64,000 nucleotides of DNA from Gari tellinella (lineage: Eukaryota > Mollusca > Bivalvia > Cardiida > Psammobiidae). The stretch is taken from assembly GCA_922989275.2 (NCBI GenBank), contig OV277862.1, forward strand, positions 66,725,832 through 66,789,831, given 5' to 3'. The notes beneath the pieces were generated by a model that saw nothing but the letters and a program-made list of their open reading frames with translations, ran no database searches and was not told the origin of the DNA. Shown piece after piece: positions 53,903-64,000 of the stretch (within the stretch, counting starts at the first letter, position 1; every line of letters begins with the position of its first letter). Position numbers and translations under genes: made by a program.

Positions 53903-55371
53903 CAAGAGCCGCATGCGGCCCTAAATCGCTCACCTGAGGAACTATTGTGTTATACCCGATGCATAATTGCATGTATGTGGACTGTTGCATGAAACTGAAA
54001 CAACTCGGAATGGTCCATTTTTGACCCTGGGGTTATTATTTAAACAATCTTGGTAGAGGACCATAAGGCAAAGCTATATGCCAAATATACAAGGTATGGG
54101 CCTTACGGTTTCAGACAAGACGATTTTTAAAGTTTTTACTACATAAGTCTTTGTAAATCTTATAAGCCCCGGGGCATGGGCATTTTTGATCCGGGGATCG
54201 TGATTTGAATAATTTTGGTAGAGGACCATAAGGCAAAGCTAGATGCCAAATATAAAAAGTCTGGGTCTTAGGATTTCAGAGAAGAATAGTTTTAAAGGTG
54301 TATTTCTATATAAGTCTATGTAAAACTGATAAGCCTCCGGGCGGGGCCATTTTTGACCTGGAGGTCATTATTTGAACAATCTTAGTAGAGAACCATAAGG
54401 CAAAGCTAGATGTCAAATATAAAAGGTCTGGGCCTTACGGCTTCAGAGAAGAAGATTTTTAAAGGTTTTCCTATATAAGTCTATGTAAAACTGATAAGCC
54501 CCGGGGCGGGGTCATTTCTGACACTGGGGTCATGTTTTGAGCAATCATGGTAGAGGACCATAAGGCGAAGCTAGATGCCAAATATAAAAGGTATGGGCTT
54601 TACGGTTCAAGAGAAAAATATTTTTAAAGGTTTTCATATATAAGTCTATGTAAAACTGATAAACCCCGGGGCGGGGCTATTTTTTACCCTGGGGTCATGA
54701 TTTGAACAATCTTAGTAGAGGTCCATAAGGCAAAGCTACATGCCAAATATAAAAGGCCTAGGCCATACAGTTTTAGGGAAGAAGAGTTTTAAAGGTTTTC
54801 CTATGAAAAACTGATAAGCCCGGGGCGGGGCCATTTTTGACCCGGGAGTCATTATTTGAACAATCTTGCTAAAGGTTTACAACATGATGCTACATGTGAA
54901 ATTTGGTTGTCCTAGGTCTTATAGTTATTGACAAGAAGATATTTAGTTTTGACTTTAGTTGTCAATACACTGTATTACGTAAATACGGAAAATGACCACG
55001 CCCTCTGGCGGCCATGTTTTTTGACTGATCCAAATGCTTTCAGAAATTTTGAAAGTATATTAATTGAGAAACATTTTGGTGAAAGCCAAATTGAAATCGG
55101 ACCAGTCGTTTTTTAGAAGATTTTTTTTAGATATTGTGCATGGTTGCCATGGCAACAAGACCGATTGCCCCACCTACGTTTTTTTTTGAAAAAAAATTTA
55201 AGCTCACAACTACAGTATGTATCTGACCAAGTTTGGTTAAAATTGGGCAATTGGTTTCAGAGTAGAAGTTATTTGAAACAAATTGTAAACAGACGACACG
55301 GACACGGACACCGACGTACGACAACCAATCACAATAGCTCACCTTGAGCACTTTGTGCTCAGGTGAGCTAA
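53903..55371. mobile_element. Helentron/HINE-like element H2, inserted 17 bp from H1
   Basis: Starts CAAGAGCCGCATGCGG (hairpin CCGCATGCGG) then CGCTCACCTGAGG; ends with hairpin GAGCACtttGTGCTC then AGGTGAGCTAA. The empty site in copy A (27133-27150) reads CATTCAAGA|AATAGTGTA, against CATTCAAGA and AAAAGTGTA around the element, so no target duplication. Five to six units of about 165 bp occupy 54050-54900; the right part (54900-55330) is unique. Confidence 0.75.
54040..54900. repeat. ~165-bp tandem array inside H2
   Basis: GGTAGAGGACCATAAGGCAA recurs at 54051, 54216, 54383 (variant), 54548 and 54713, spacing 165-167 bp, with a diverged unit near 54867. Units also contain GGGGCGGGG and ATTTTTGACCC. 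Sequence is unrelated to the H1 unit although the period is the same. Confidence 0.9.
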
Positions 55372-55440
55372 AAAAGTGTATTCAGCACGTTATTCTTTGT
55401 CTATAAATATTCGACATGCTTTCCCCCCAATAGGACATAA

Positions 55441-57353
55441 GGTTAAGGAACTCTACGTGCAATGATCGTCATTCTCGTCAACCGTCGAGCCGTATCCGAA
55501 CAATGCTTAGACGAGAATGGCCGATCGCTCTCAATTTCCTTCACAAAGAGTATTCAGTCGTTCCTCAACATACATCTCTGTCAAAGGCTACATCTCCATA
55601 CGGCAGAATTCTATATATATAACCTTTCTCGTACAATTTGTAAGCAATAAAACATTCCGATTAAAATCAGAGTTATCTCTTTATGTAAAATATCAAATAT
55701 CAATTTTTGGTCGAATTTTGTTTTTAAATAAATGAAATATTAGGGACAAATATTAGACTATTTCGTGTATTTTGAAAGTAAAATCGCTTAACTATTTGAT
55801 GAATTTCCTATATTTATCGTACTAAGTAAACACCGAGCACAATCACTCAGCTATGTTCGCCTTTTAAAATGTGTTTTGGTACGTTTTCTTGTAAAAGACG
55901 CCGCCGACAGAGACTGAAACGCTATAATTCTTAAGAATATTACGCCGAATTCCGCCGAAAGTAGTACCTAACCTGAGACAGAGATGAAAGTGTGGATCGC
56001 TCTCCGTAGAGTTTCCAATATCTCATAAGGGGTCTTCAACCTTAAATCGCGATGATAGGGTTAAATACAATCGTTACATTAGCATTTCAAAACAAAGTTC
56101 ACGTTTATATTGCATTGTGTTTCGTTTCAACGGGTAGGAGTTCCATCTTGTCTGTGACAGGAGTGAACATCTACCTGAATGCGGTTCATCAATCCACAGC
56201 TCGAGATCCTTAACGACAGAAAAGACAAAATCGCATGTTAATCCGTGGAATCCTAGCGATGCATACAGACTGCATCTTAAAAACTGTTACCTTTGAAGAG
56301 TACACTTGTCCTTATAATAACTTATATTATAAGGAAAAGATCAGAAGGTTCCCGTCAGATCAGGATCTGCACTGTTTGTCATTTTTCAATATATTGTAAA
56401 AAAAAAAAAAAAGAGACAATCCTATAGTCAAAAAAGGACTTTATCTAATTCGAAACTGGACTTGTCCATTTATAAAGTTTCGCTGATCAATTTGTCAAAC
56501 TCATACACCAAACAATCTAACGCATAGTCGCAGATAAACCATATTTTCAGATTATATAAATAAGTGCTCTTAATATTTGATCACCGGGAATGATGTTTCC
56601 CGGATAGCTGTATTAATGTTTTCCGGGTAGCTGTACATGTATTAATGTTTCCCGGGTAACTGTATTAATGTTTCCCGGGTAGTTGTACATGTATTATTGT
56701 TTCCAGGGTAGCTGTATTCACAGTAGAAGGGAGGAGGATATGATAATGAAGTATTCACGTCATTGACCTATTACGATGGGAACTCCCCCAGCAGACGTTA
56801 GTAATTATATGTATAGTTTTTTTTGTGAGAGGTACAAGAATACAGATGGCATCCCACTGCTGGAGAAATCACTGATTTTCATGTACACAAATACAAGAGA
56901 GCATTGGTTTTTAAGGTCTCGTCCTAAGGACCATTAGTCAAGTTATATAGTGCAGCGGGGGCTCATATGATATCAATCTTCGACATGGGTTTACAATTTA
57001 ATTCCACAACGGCAACTTTCACAAATTAAGCATGTCGTCAAATCGGTACATTGATGAGACATGGGAGATTGAGCCAAACAATATCACCGCATGCGGGTGT
57101 CAACGCTCGTCTGGCTAAACGATGGTGTGTGTTTAATTGAGATTTGATAATTTGCAGATCATAATTTTGTGTATGAAAGACGATGATATGAAAAGTAAAA
57201 GTTGCAGAAGTGTAATGTTTTGTAATAACTGTCGTATTGCCATCGACCAATCTTCTTGTGCAAAACCGTGAGGCCTAGAGCTTTGATATTTGACATTTAG
57301 CCTTGCATAGTAAATCTCTACCAAAGCTGTTCAAATTTGTATTCTTTGGTAAA
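55441..57353. other. Gene-free stretch right of the duplication
   Basis: Mostly unique AT-rich sequence. Contains a CATTCTCGTC...GACGAGAATG inverted pair (55470-55519), a short hairpin fragment GATCAGAAGGTTCCCGTCAG (56338-56375), a minisatellite (56592-56715) and nothing recognisable as coding. Confidence 0.5.
56592..56715. repeat. Minisatellite TGTTTCCCGGGTAGCTGTAT
   Basis: Five units at 56593, 56617, 56646, 56669 and 56699. Spacing alternates 24, 29, 23, 30 because every second unit has an extra ACATGT. Confidence 0.85.
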
Positions 57354-58765
57354 CAAGAGCCCCATGGGGCATATTTCGCTCACCTGAGAATAGCTTACAA
57401 AATGGAGATAATGATTTATGTCCAGGAGGTGTCTTTTTTACCCGAGGGGCATTATCAAATTTGAACAATCTTGATAGAGGACCTGTAGATGATGCTATGT
57501 GCAAATTGTCTTAGATCAGTGTAGTAGGGTTTTAGACAAGAAGATTTTTTTAAGTTTCCATTGAAAAAATCTATTTTTAGCTCCTGTGACCTACATATGC
57601 AACAGACTGGAACCATTTGTACAAAATAGGTAATGGACATCTAGAAGTGTCACCATGCCAAATATCAAAGCTCTGGCCATATTAGTTTCAGAGAAGAAGA
57701 CGTTTGAAAATTTCACTATATAACTCTATGTTAAACTGTGACACCCGGGGCGGGGCCAATTTCGACCCTAGGGGCATAATTTGAAGAAACTTGATAGAAG
57801 ACCTGTAGATGATGCTATGAGCCAAATATGTAAGCTCTGGCCCTTGCAATTTTTACAAAAAGATTTTTTAAGTTTTTATAGAAAAAATCTGTTTTTAGCT
57901 CCGGTGACCTAGATATGAAACCGACCGGAACCATTTGAACAAAATACGTAAAGGATATTCAGAAGTGTAACCATACCAAATATCAAAGCTCTGGCCATAT
58001 TAGTGTCAGAGAAGAAGACGTTTGAAATTTTTACTATATAACTTCAATGTAAAACTGTGACCCCGGGGCGGGGCCAAATTTGACCCCAGGGGCATAATTT
58101 GAACAAACTTGATAGAGGACCTTTAGGCGATGCTATGTGCCAAATATCTAAGCTCTGGCCCTTGTAGTGTTTGACAAGAAGATTTTTTAAGTTTTTATTG
58201 AAAAAAATCTATTTTTAGCTCCAGTGACCTACAAAATTATGCAACCGACCAGAACCATTTGAACAATATTGGTATAGGACATCTAGAAGTGTCACCATGC
58301 CAAATATCAAAGCTCTGGCCATATTAGTTTCAGAGAAGAAGACGTTTGAAAATTTCACTATAATATAGTTATATTATAACTCTATGTAAAACTGTGACCC
58401 CCGGAGCGTGGCCGATTTTGACCACAGGGGCATAATTTGAACAAACTTGATAGAGGACCTGTAGATGATGCTATGTGCCAAATATCTAAGCTCTGGCCCT
58501 TGTAGTTTCAGACAAGAAGATTTTTTAAGATTTCCTTATTTTTTCACTTTGGTTGCCATGGCAACCAGAGTTCTACATTGTTTACAATTCTTTGAACAAA
58601 TTTGAAAGAGCTTGACCCAAGGAACATTCCTGTAAAGTTTGGTTGAAATCTGTCAAGCGGTATAGGAGGAGATGTCATTTGAAGCAATTGTTAACGACGA
58701 CGCACGACGCCGGACACAGGGCCATCCCAATAGCTCACCTTGAGCCTTTGGCTCAGGTGAGCTAA
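57354..58765. mobile_element. Helentron/HINE-like element H3
   Basis: Same ends as H2: CAAGAGCCCCATGGGG (hairpin) then CGCTCACCTGAG at the left; hairpin GAGCCtttGGCTC then AGGTGAGCTAA at the right. The inside is a higher-order array: TTGATAGAGGACC recurs at 57471, 57791, 58109 and 58447 (318-338 bp), each unit being two related monomers of about 160 bp. It lies outside the duplicated block, so there is no empty site to compare. Confidence 0.7.
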
Positions 58766-59259
58766 ATAATGGTCTCGCGGGGGGTCACAGTTTTACATAG
58801 AGTTATAAAAACATTACAAATCTGCGACTTTTACTTTTCACAGCATCGTCTTTCACACAAAAACTTATGCCCTGCAAATTATTAAATCATGATCAATAAT
58901 ACACCATCGTGTGGACAGTACACTTTTGCGCAATCTGATACCATATTTGGTTTTGGTTTGTACTTATAAATATAACAAAAGTCCCTCAAACCAAATGTAC
59001 AGTTTCTTTATCGTGTTAGTATATATCGCCAGTTTCTATCAGTCAAACTTTATTTTCAAACTCTAATATTTACGGTATGTTATTACTGACGAAACATCAT
59101 ACATTCATATATGAATGTCAAAATGTTTAGAACCTGATCAGACGCCTAGAAACTCAGTGTGTGATCTTGATCCAAACTGTTTTATTTGCCTTGCCAGAGA
59201 AAGTGTTAATCCAGCAAGTCCTGCAACCGCATATAGCATGATGTCACACGCAGAAGATA
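58766..59259. other. Stretch between H3 and a TA-2 MITE
   Basis: 59120-59180 holds a decayed hairpin (AGAACCTGATCAGACGCCTAG). Otherwise AT-rich, no gene seen. Confidence 0.5.
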
Positions 59260-59472
59260 CAGTGGAGAGAACGTTATTCTTTCCCAATAAACGCGTTTAC
59301 GCTAAAACTGTTATTTGCAATGCAAACAGTTTGATCAGGCTCCAAACTGTTTGCCACTCAAAGAAAAATTAATAGTCAGAATTGTCAAAAAGTTGCCATT
59401 TTCTCCATTTTATTACAATGCGTTTGCGTTTCGTTTGTGTTTAAACGGGAAAGAATAACGTTTTCTCCACTG
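59260..59472. mobile_element. TA-2 MITE
   Basis: TA at 59258-59259 and 59473-59474; ends CAGTGGAGAGAACGTTATTC and GAATAACGTTTTCTCCACTG. The left half of the hairpin is lost (CAAACAGTTTGATCAGGCTCC remains). Opposite orientation inside to most copies. Confidence 0.85.
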
Positions 59473-59660
59473 TACCATTGGACCAAATGAACAAGACAAC
59501 ATACAAAATGCAATACTATATATTTTATTAATATGGTAATAGTACAAGAAAATAATAATGCACATACAATTGTTGTAGACGTGGGACTTTGTATAAGATC
59601 GATGCCTTCCTATATCGCTGGTTCCCAGCAAAACTCCAATATTTATCTACGTAAATTTAG

Positions 59661-59843
59661 CAGGGCTGCCATTTCTCCGGATTTTTCCTAAGTATTCGGA
59701 TTTTTATCCTAGCAGATCGTAGCTTAAAACAGGCATGTGTCTTCAAAACAAGAAACAGGCTATGGGATAAAGGTACAATTAGTAAAATTGCGTCTGAAAA
59801 ATTGAAATCGTAGGATTTTTATGATCAACTTATGGCAGCCCTG
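59661..59843. mobile_element. CAG6 MITE
   Basis: Starts CAGGGCTGCCATTTCTCCGG and ends ACTTATGGCAGCCCTG; flanked by ATTTAG on both sides (59655-59660, 59844-59849). The core carries TTAA-2-like sequence (GAAACAGGCTATGGGATAA) without the full hairpin. Confidence 0.85.
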
Positions 59844-59849
59844 ATTTAG

Positions 59850-60735
59850 TACAGTACATCATTCAGCAGGCAACCTGGGATACCGGAAAGCAAACAGCAC
59901 CATTGACAAGACAATAAAAATATGTGTACAGTAACTATTCAAACAAATATGTGTTTACAGTCTAATATATGTATAACTGTTGATGCTTAATGCATGACAA
60001 AAGTAATACATGTACATGAACTCATGAATAGGAGCACTATGCACTATTGTTGTCCTGTATTAAGCACAATTTTCTTTATTGAGGTTGCTAAACAATGGTT
60101 TACTTAACTATTTGTGTCTGTTTTAGCTCCATATTGTTTGCAATGGACATCAATACCCAATGTTATATAAAGTGTTTGATTTGAGTCTGAGACCATTCTC
60201 AAGCATCTGATGATGTCAGATTTAAGCTTTGTTTCAAATCTGTCCAATCAAACGCTTGAGAATGATCTCAGGCTCAACCCTGATGCTTTAACACATTGAG
60301 GTCTGTCCTTGGAATACATACATGTACAGGATATTTTAAGGAAAATAAGGTTTTGCCCAAAGTTTATATGTAAGTAGTTATATGACAAACAAATAATTTA
60401 ATTAAAGCCAGGGTCATTATATATACTTATATTAGAGCAATGGTTGTTTTGTTGTTATATTATCTCCATAATAAACTGCATTGATTTCACATTTTCCAGG
60501 TAAAGATCTACACAATTATTTTTTTGTTTTTATTTGATTTGGAATTTGGATATATATATCTTATATAACGAAACATTTTAACGCTTTCACTGTTAAGCAC
60601 AACAGCACTTGCATTTGAAAATACAGTAAAGCGTTGCCTATCACATTCATCCGAATATAGACGTGAAACTGTAAGACCACAGATATGGATAATCAGTTAT
60701 ACAGTTGATTGTGTACAAAAATTGTTTTGCTAATA
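59850..60735. other. AT-rich stretch with a relative of the long palindrome
   Basis: 60165-60300 is a diverged relative of the palindrome at 6130-6262 (AAAGTGTTTGATTTGAGTCT, centre TTTAAGCTTTGTTTCAAA). No gene seen. Confidence 0.55.
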
Positions 60736-61092
60736 CAGCGCTCCCTCTCTACAACGACAACCAATGGGAGACAGAGATTGTGTGCGTTGTACGGAGGAGT
60801 CGTTATAGAGAGGGAAAATTGGTTTACATTTACAAACAGCTTGGATCCAGATCAGACGCCGCGTTACGCGGCGTCTGATCTGGATTCAAGCTGTTTGTCA
60901 CTCATCATAAAGTATTTTCTGTCAAAATGTTGAATATGTAATTTTGAGAAAATCAGCAGACGACAATTTTAAACAGACGACATTGCAGCAGTAAAAGCGT
61001 TAGAAATAATTGTCCCGTTTAGGGAACAGCGACAAGGGTCGTTGTAAGGAGGGAATCGTTGTTTGGAGGGCCGTTGTAGAGAGGGAACACTG
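60736..61092. mobile_element. TA-1 MITE with perfect hairpin
   Basis: TA at 60734-60735 and 61093-61094; ends CAGCGCTCCCTCTCTACAAC and GTAGAGAGGGAACACTG. Hairpin 60834-60899: CAAACAGCTTGGATCCAG, apex GCCGCGTTACGCGGC. Inner motifs AGCAGACGACAATTTTAA and GCAGCAGTAAAAGCG. Confidence 0.88.
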
Positions 61093-61229
61093 TACCAGCT
61101 AAACCTGTCACTAAAAAGATTATGAATGAATGAATGAGAAGTGTTTTGTGGTCCATTGACACGAAAGTCATTTAGAGTCGAGAATAATTAAATGTAAAAC
61201 AAAAATTGATAAAAAGATAATTAATTTAA

Positions 61230-61464
61230 CCCATTACTCCATAAACGTGCTTTTTAATGCCTCTTGATTATTCTCCAACAAAAGAAAATAGTTCTTTATA
61301 CAGTTATGAATATGTATCATAAATATCTTCTATATTTAAGAAGATGGTATCTTAAAGCTGATGCTGAAAGTAAAGCAGAAGGTACACTATGCTATAAATA
61401 CTTTCAACCTGCTTTAAGTGGTCCCACACTAATAAAACTTGAAACAGGCTATGGGGTAATGGGT
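61230..61464. mobile_element. TTAA-2 MITE
   Basis: TTAA at 61226-61229 and 61465-61468; ends CCCATTACTCCATAAACG and ATGGGGTAATGGG. Hairpin decayed (GAAAGTAAAGCAGAAGG against ACTTTCAACCTGC). Confidence 0.85.
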
Positions 61465-61785
61465 TTAAGTCTTATATAACGGTGGCAGTTTAATGAGAGA
61501 AAAACTACTTTTATTCAAACAAATAAATCATATTCCCCTATTGGTTTCACAGTCATTCAGTGAAAAACAATAAATATGGACATTCAAATCATCTGTTAAT
61601 AAATATTGGTCAATCCCATAATAAGTCAGTGGGATTTTAAAAAAATACATAAAATTTGAACTAGTTAACCACAACAAACAACACTTCAACACACTCAATA
61701 AATATATCATCACAAGAGATCTTATTTCTTAACATATCCTCTAAGCATTATGTCATTGCTGGAATAGCTGACACTTTAATAGTTA

Positions 61786-62310
61786 ATGGAACTTTGATGG
61801 AAGAAAGGGTTGAGTAAATGATTAACTCTGCAGAACTTTGGTAGCAGAAAGGGTTAAGTAAACAGATTAATCCTACAGAACTTTGGTAGAAGAAAGGGTT
61901 AAGTAAACTAATTAATCCTACAGAACTTTGGTGGAAGAAAGGGTTAAGTAAACTGATTAACCCTACAGAACTTTGGTGGAAGAAAGGGTTAAGTGAAATG
62001 ATTGACCTAATGGAACGTTGGTGGACTGAAAGGGTTAGTAAACTGATTAACCCTACAGAACTTTGGTGGAAGAAAGGGTTAAGTAAACTGATTAACTCTA
62101 CAGAACTTTGGTGACAGAAAGGGTTAAGTAAACTGATTAATTCTACAGAACATTGGTGGAAGAAAGGATTAAGTAAATTATTAATTCTACAGAACTTTGG
62201 TGGAAGAAAGGGTTAAGTAAACTGACTAACTTTACAGTACTTTGGTAGACGAAAGAGGTAAATAAACTTATACCCTATTGAACTTTGGTGGAAGAAAAGG
62301 TACAGTAAAC
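61786..62310. repeat. 45-bp minisatellite, about 12 units
   Basis: AACTTTGGTGGAAGAAAGGG recurs at 61790, 61834, 61879, 61924, 61969, 62014, 62059, 62104, 62149, 62193, 62240 and 62281. Most units contain GGGTTAAGTAAACTGATTAA, often followed by CCC, which resembles facing TTAA-family ends. Confidence 0.92.
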
Positions 62311-62372
62311 TATGAGCATATTCTGATCTCAGTCACCCTGATTATAGTCTGCATTGTTTGCTATTACATATA

Positions 62373-62520
62373 TACACAATTTATGAAGTTCTTGTGACTT
62401 ATCCAAATTGTTTTTACCTTTGTGACAGTTTCGGTTCTCCATTGGAGCACCTTCATCAGACTGTGACACAAAGGTAAAAACAATTTGGATAAGTCACAAG
62501 AACTTCATAAATTGAGTGTA
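62373..62520. repeat. Inverted repeat, ~57-bp arms, ~33-bp loop
   Basis: Arm TACACAATTTATGAAGTTCT...CCTTTGTGACA and its inverse (few mismatches) around a loop with GGTTCTCCATTGGAGCACC. No known family; no flanking duplication evident. Also readable as a foldback element. Confidence 0.85.
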
Positions 62521-62928
62521 TTACTATCCTGATGAACTTTTTTCGAGTATTACATATATAGTTTTCAGCCATGTTGGCAATAAAACACAGTGGAGAAGAC
62601 ATTCTTTTCCAATAAACATGAAACGGAAATAATCCCTCAAACCATGATTTTACAAAGACTTCAATCTTTCTTTCCACAATAAATGCACAGGAACAGCTAT
62701 CCTGTTAAAACATGGTGTCCAAAATTGACATGACTAGTACATATACATTACAATATACACAGCTGTTGTAAACACTCATGGCACTTAAAAACAAATATAA
62801 AAATATGCCAATACAGTAAACTTTAACATGATATATAGTATAAACAATAAAAGAGGATGTATAGTAATAGGAATACAATTTTAAAATATCTATTAACAAA
62901 CAGCAAACTTGTGGTCAGTGGCCCATTT
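62521..62928. other. AT-rich stretch, no gene
   Basis: Contains a short TA-2 left-end fragment (CAGTGGAGAAGACATTCTTT at 62590) without a partner. Nothing else recognised. Confidence 0.5.
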
Positions 62929-62932
62929 AACT

Positions 62933-63173
62933 CTTTCCTCCCTGAAACTTTAAATGGACAATTCCAGTTTCCATCTAAGTCTAGTCAATTTCTGACTTTA
63001 AAGGGTTGTTTTTGTCAATGTTTGGCATTGTGACAAACAGTGAAGACCCTGATCAGAGGGCTCCTTTCGGAGCCCTCTGATCTGGGTCTTCACTGTTTGT
63101 ATAGAACATGTGTACTATTCACATGTACACTGTTTGAAAAGCACGCCTATATGCGGGACTAGGGTTCAAAGAG
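62933..63173. mobile_element. TTAA-3 MITE with perfect hairpin
   Basis: TTAA at 62929-62932 and 63174-63177; ends CTCTTTCCTCCCTGAAAC and GGGTTCAAAGAG. Hairpin 63034-63101: ACAAACAGTGAAGACCCTG, apex GGCTCCTTTCGGAGCC. Confidence 0.88.
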
Positions 63174-63203
63174 TTAAAAGAAGATACATTTCTTGTCCTT
63201 TAA

Positions 63204-63455
63204 CTCATTCATCCATGAAACTTTTTTAATGGACAATCCCAATTTCCAATTAAGTCAAGCTCATCTTTGACTATTTAGGTCCTTTTTTTTCTTTTCTTTT
63301 TTTTTTAAAAAAATATTGCAAAATAACAAACAGTGCATAAACAGTGCAGGAGCCCTCTGTCAGGGTCTACACTATTTGCATAGGACAAGAGAATTATTCA
63401 CATGTACACTGTTTCTAAATGATGCAAAATGTCTGTCCCTTGGGGGTCAATGAGC
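63204..63455. mobile_element. TTAA-3 MITE with damaged hairpin
   Basis: TTAA at 63200-63203 then CTCATTCATCCATGAAAC; CAAACAGTGCATAAACAGTG and a short right arm; end GGGGTCAATGAG. Confidence 0.7.
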
Positions 63456-63547
63456 TTTCTGCATTACTTTCATTCTGTATAAAGCAATAATCTGTCTAAA
63501 GTGATAACCATGCTTCATTCTTTTGCATTACCTTTGTCCTGCATTAA

Positions 63548-63799
63548 CACATTCAACCCTAGCGACGACTATACTCATCATTTACAAACAATATACACGA
63601 GAAGTGTACTTTTTTCCTATGCACATAGCATACAACCTGATCAGAAGGCTCCTACAGTAGCCCTCTGATCTCTGATCAGGGTCTGCAATGTCAGATATTT
63701 CGCAATATAATGTTAAAATCAACCATTAGAAGAGTCATATATTGACTAGACTTTATTCTACATTGGAATTTTCCATTTAAAGTTTCAGGGGTGAATGAG
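63548..63799. mobile_element. TTAA-3 MITE, inverted orientation
   Basis: TTAA at 63544-63547 and 63800-63803; left end CACATTCAACCCTAGCGACG, right end GTTTCAGGGGTGAATGAG, the reverse order of 62933-63173. Hairpin ACAACCTGATCAGAAGGCTCC has a duplicated GATCTCT near 63669. Confidence 0.85.
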
Positions 63800-64000
63800 T
63801 TAAGCTGCTTATGACCTGTCATAAATACTACAAATGTATCTCTCAGTGGTCACCAAAGACAAGTTTGACTTAACAATAAAAGATACATGTATAAACATAA
63901 TGGCACAAAGCTAAAAAGTTAAACATATTATAAACACGCATTAGCAGCTGGCTGGAGCTACTCATATAAGAAGTTACAATAATAAGTCAAAACATATACA

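Larger units (their letters stand above)
31226..55440. repeat. Segmental duplication, copy B
   Basis: Second copy of the 1-27212 block in direct orientation. It lacks the copy A LINE, SINE and about nine MITEs, and has its own insertions (H1, H2, two TTAA-1, two TA-1, three GGGCCC elements, one TTAA-3). Confidence 0.92.

Noticed and set aside
55462..55735. Two overlapping 62-72-codon frames
   Set aside because: No homology recognised, no splice context, AT-rich codons. Chance frames.
61786..62310. CRISPR-like array
   Set aside because: No variable spacers; the unit is a continuous 45-bp tandem repeat in a eukaryotic genome.

Overview
This is nuclear DNA of an animal, most likely a bivalve mollusc. 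The genes have canonical GT-AG introns of hundreds to thousands of bases. The repeats are of bivalve type: Helentron-like elements with internal arrays of about 165 bp, a tRNA-derived SINE, a non-LTR retrotransposon ending in TTGAC repeats, and dense short hairpin-bearing MITEs. No bacterial or viral gene organisation is visible. The host group is inferred from repeat style, not from a marker gene.

Layout. The window is dominated by a tandem segmental duplication. Copy A runs from position 1 (probably from before the window) to about 27212. Copy B runs from about 31226 to about 55440. Each copy carries one complete 12-exon gene on the + strand (A 6425-25399, B 38585-50897). Splicing the exons in phase gives proteins of 692 and 691 residues: an alpha-arrestin (arrestin N and C domains), a Pro/Ala-rich linker with a PPSY motif, then two tandem domains that look like DUF1330 (dimeric alpha/beta-barrel) units, and an acidic tail. 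I do not know this architecture from the ARRDC family. The arrestin C exons show no amino-acid change between copies, while the DUF1330-like exons have changed quickly. Between the copies (27213-31225) lie repeats and an unidentified minus-strand open segment with one in-frame stop. To the right of copy B (55441-64000) there are repeats only.

Repeats. Because the two copies were once identical, most transposon insertions have an empty site in the other copy, which fixes ends and target sites. I use these working names. TTAA-1: ends CCCTTAGCCTGC..., TTAA target. TTAA-2: ends CCCATTAC or CCCTTTAC, TTAA target. TTAA-3: ends CTCATTCACCCCTGAAAC, TTAA target. TA-1: CAGTGTTCCCTCTCTAC, TA target. TA-2: CAGTGGAGAA...TTCTTTCCC, TA target. 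TA-3: CAGTAAACCCTCTCTA, TA target. TA-4: CAGTCGAACTTCGATATCT, TA target. CAG6: CAGGGCTGCCAT, 6-bp target duplication. GGGCCC: GGGCCCGTTTCATAAAAC ends. Families with different ends and targets share one of two internal hairpin cassettes of about 60-90 bp: a CAAACAGT-type (TTAA-1, TTAA-3, TA-1, TA-2) or a GAAAGTAAAGCAGA-type (TTAA-2, TA-3, CAG6). Copy B also carries two adjacent Helentron-like elements; copy A carries a 3.7-kb LINE insertion and a SINE.

Limits: similarity was judged by eye, there was no database search, and element borders without an empty-site comparison are approximate.
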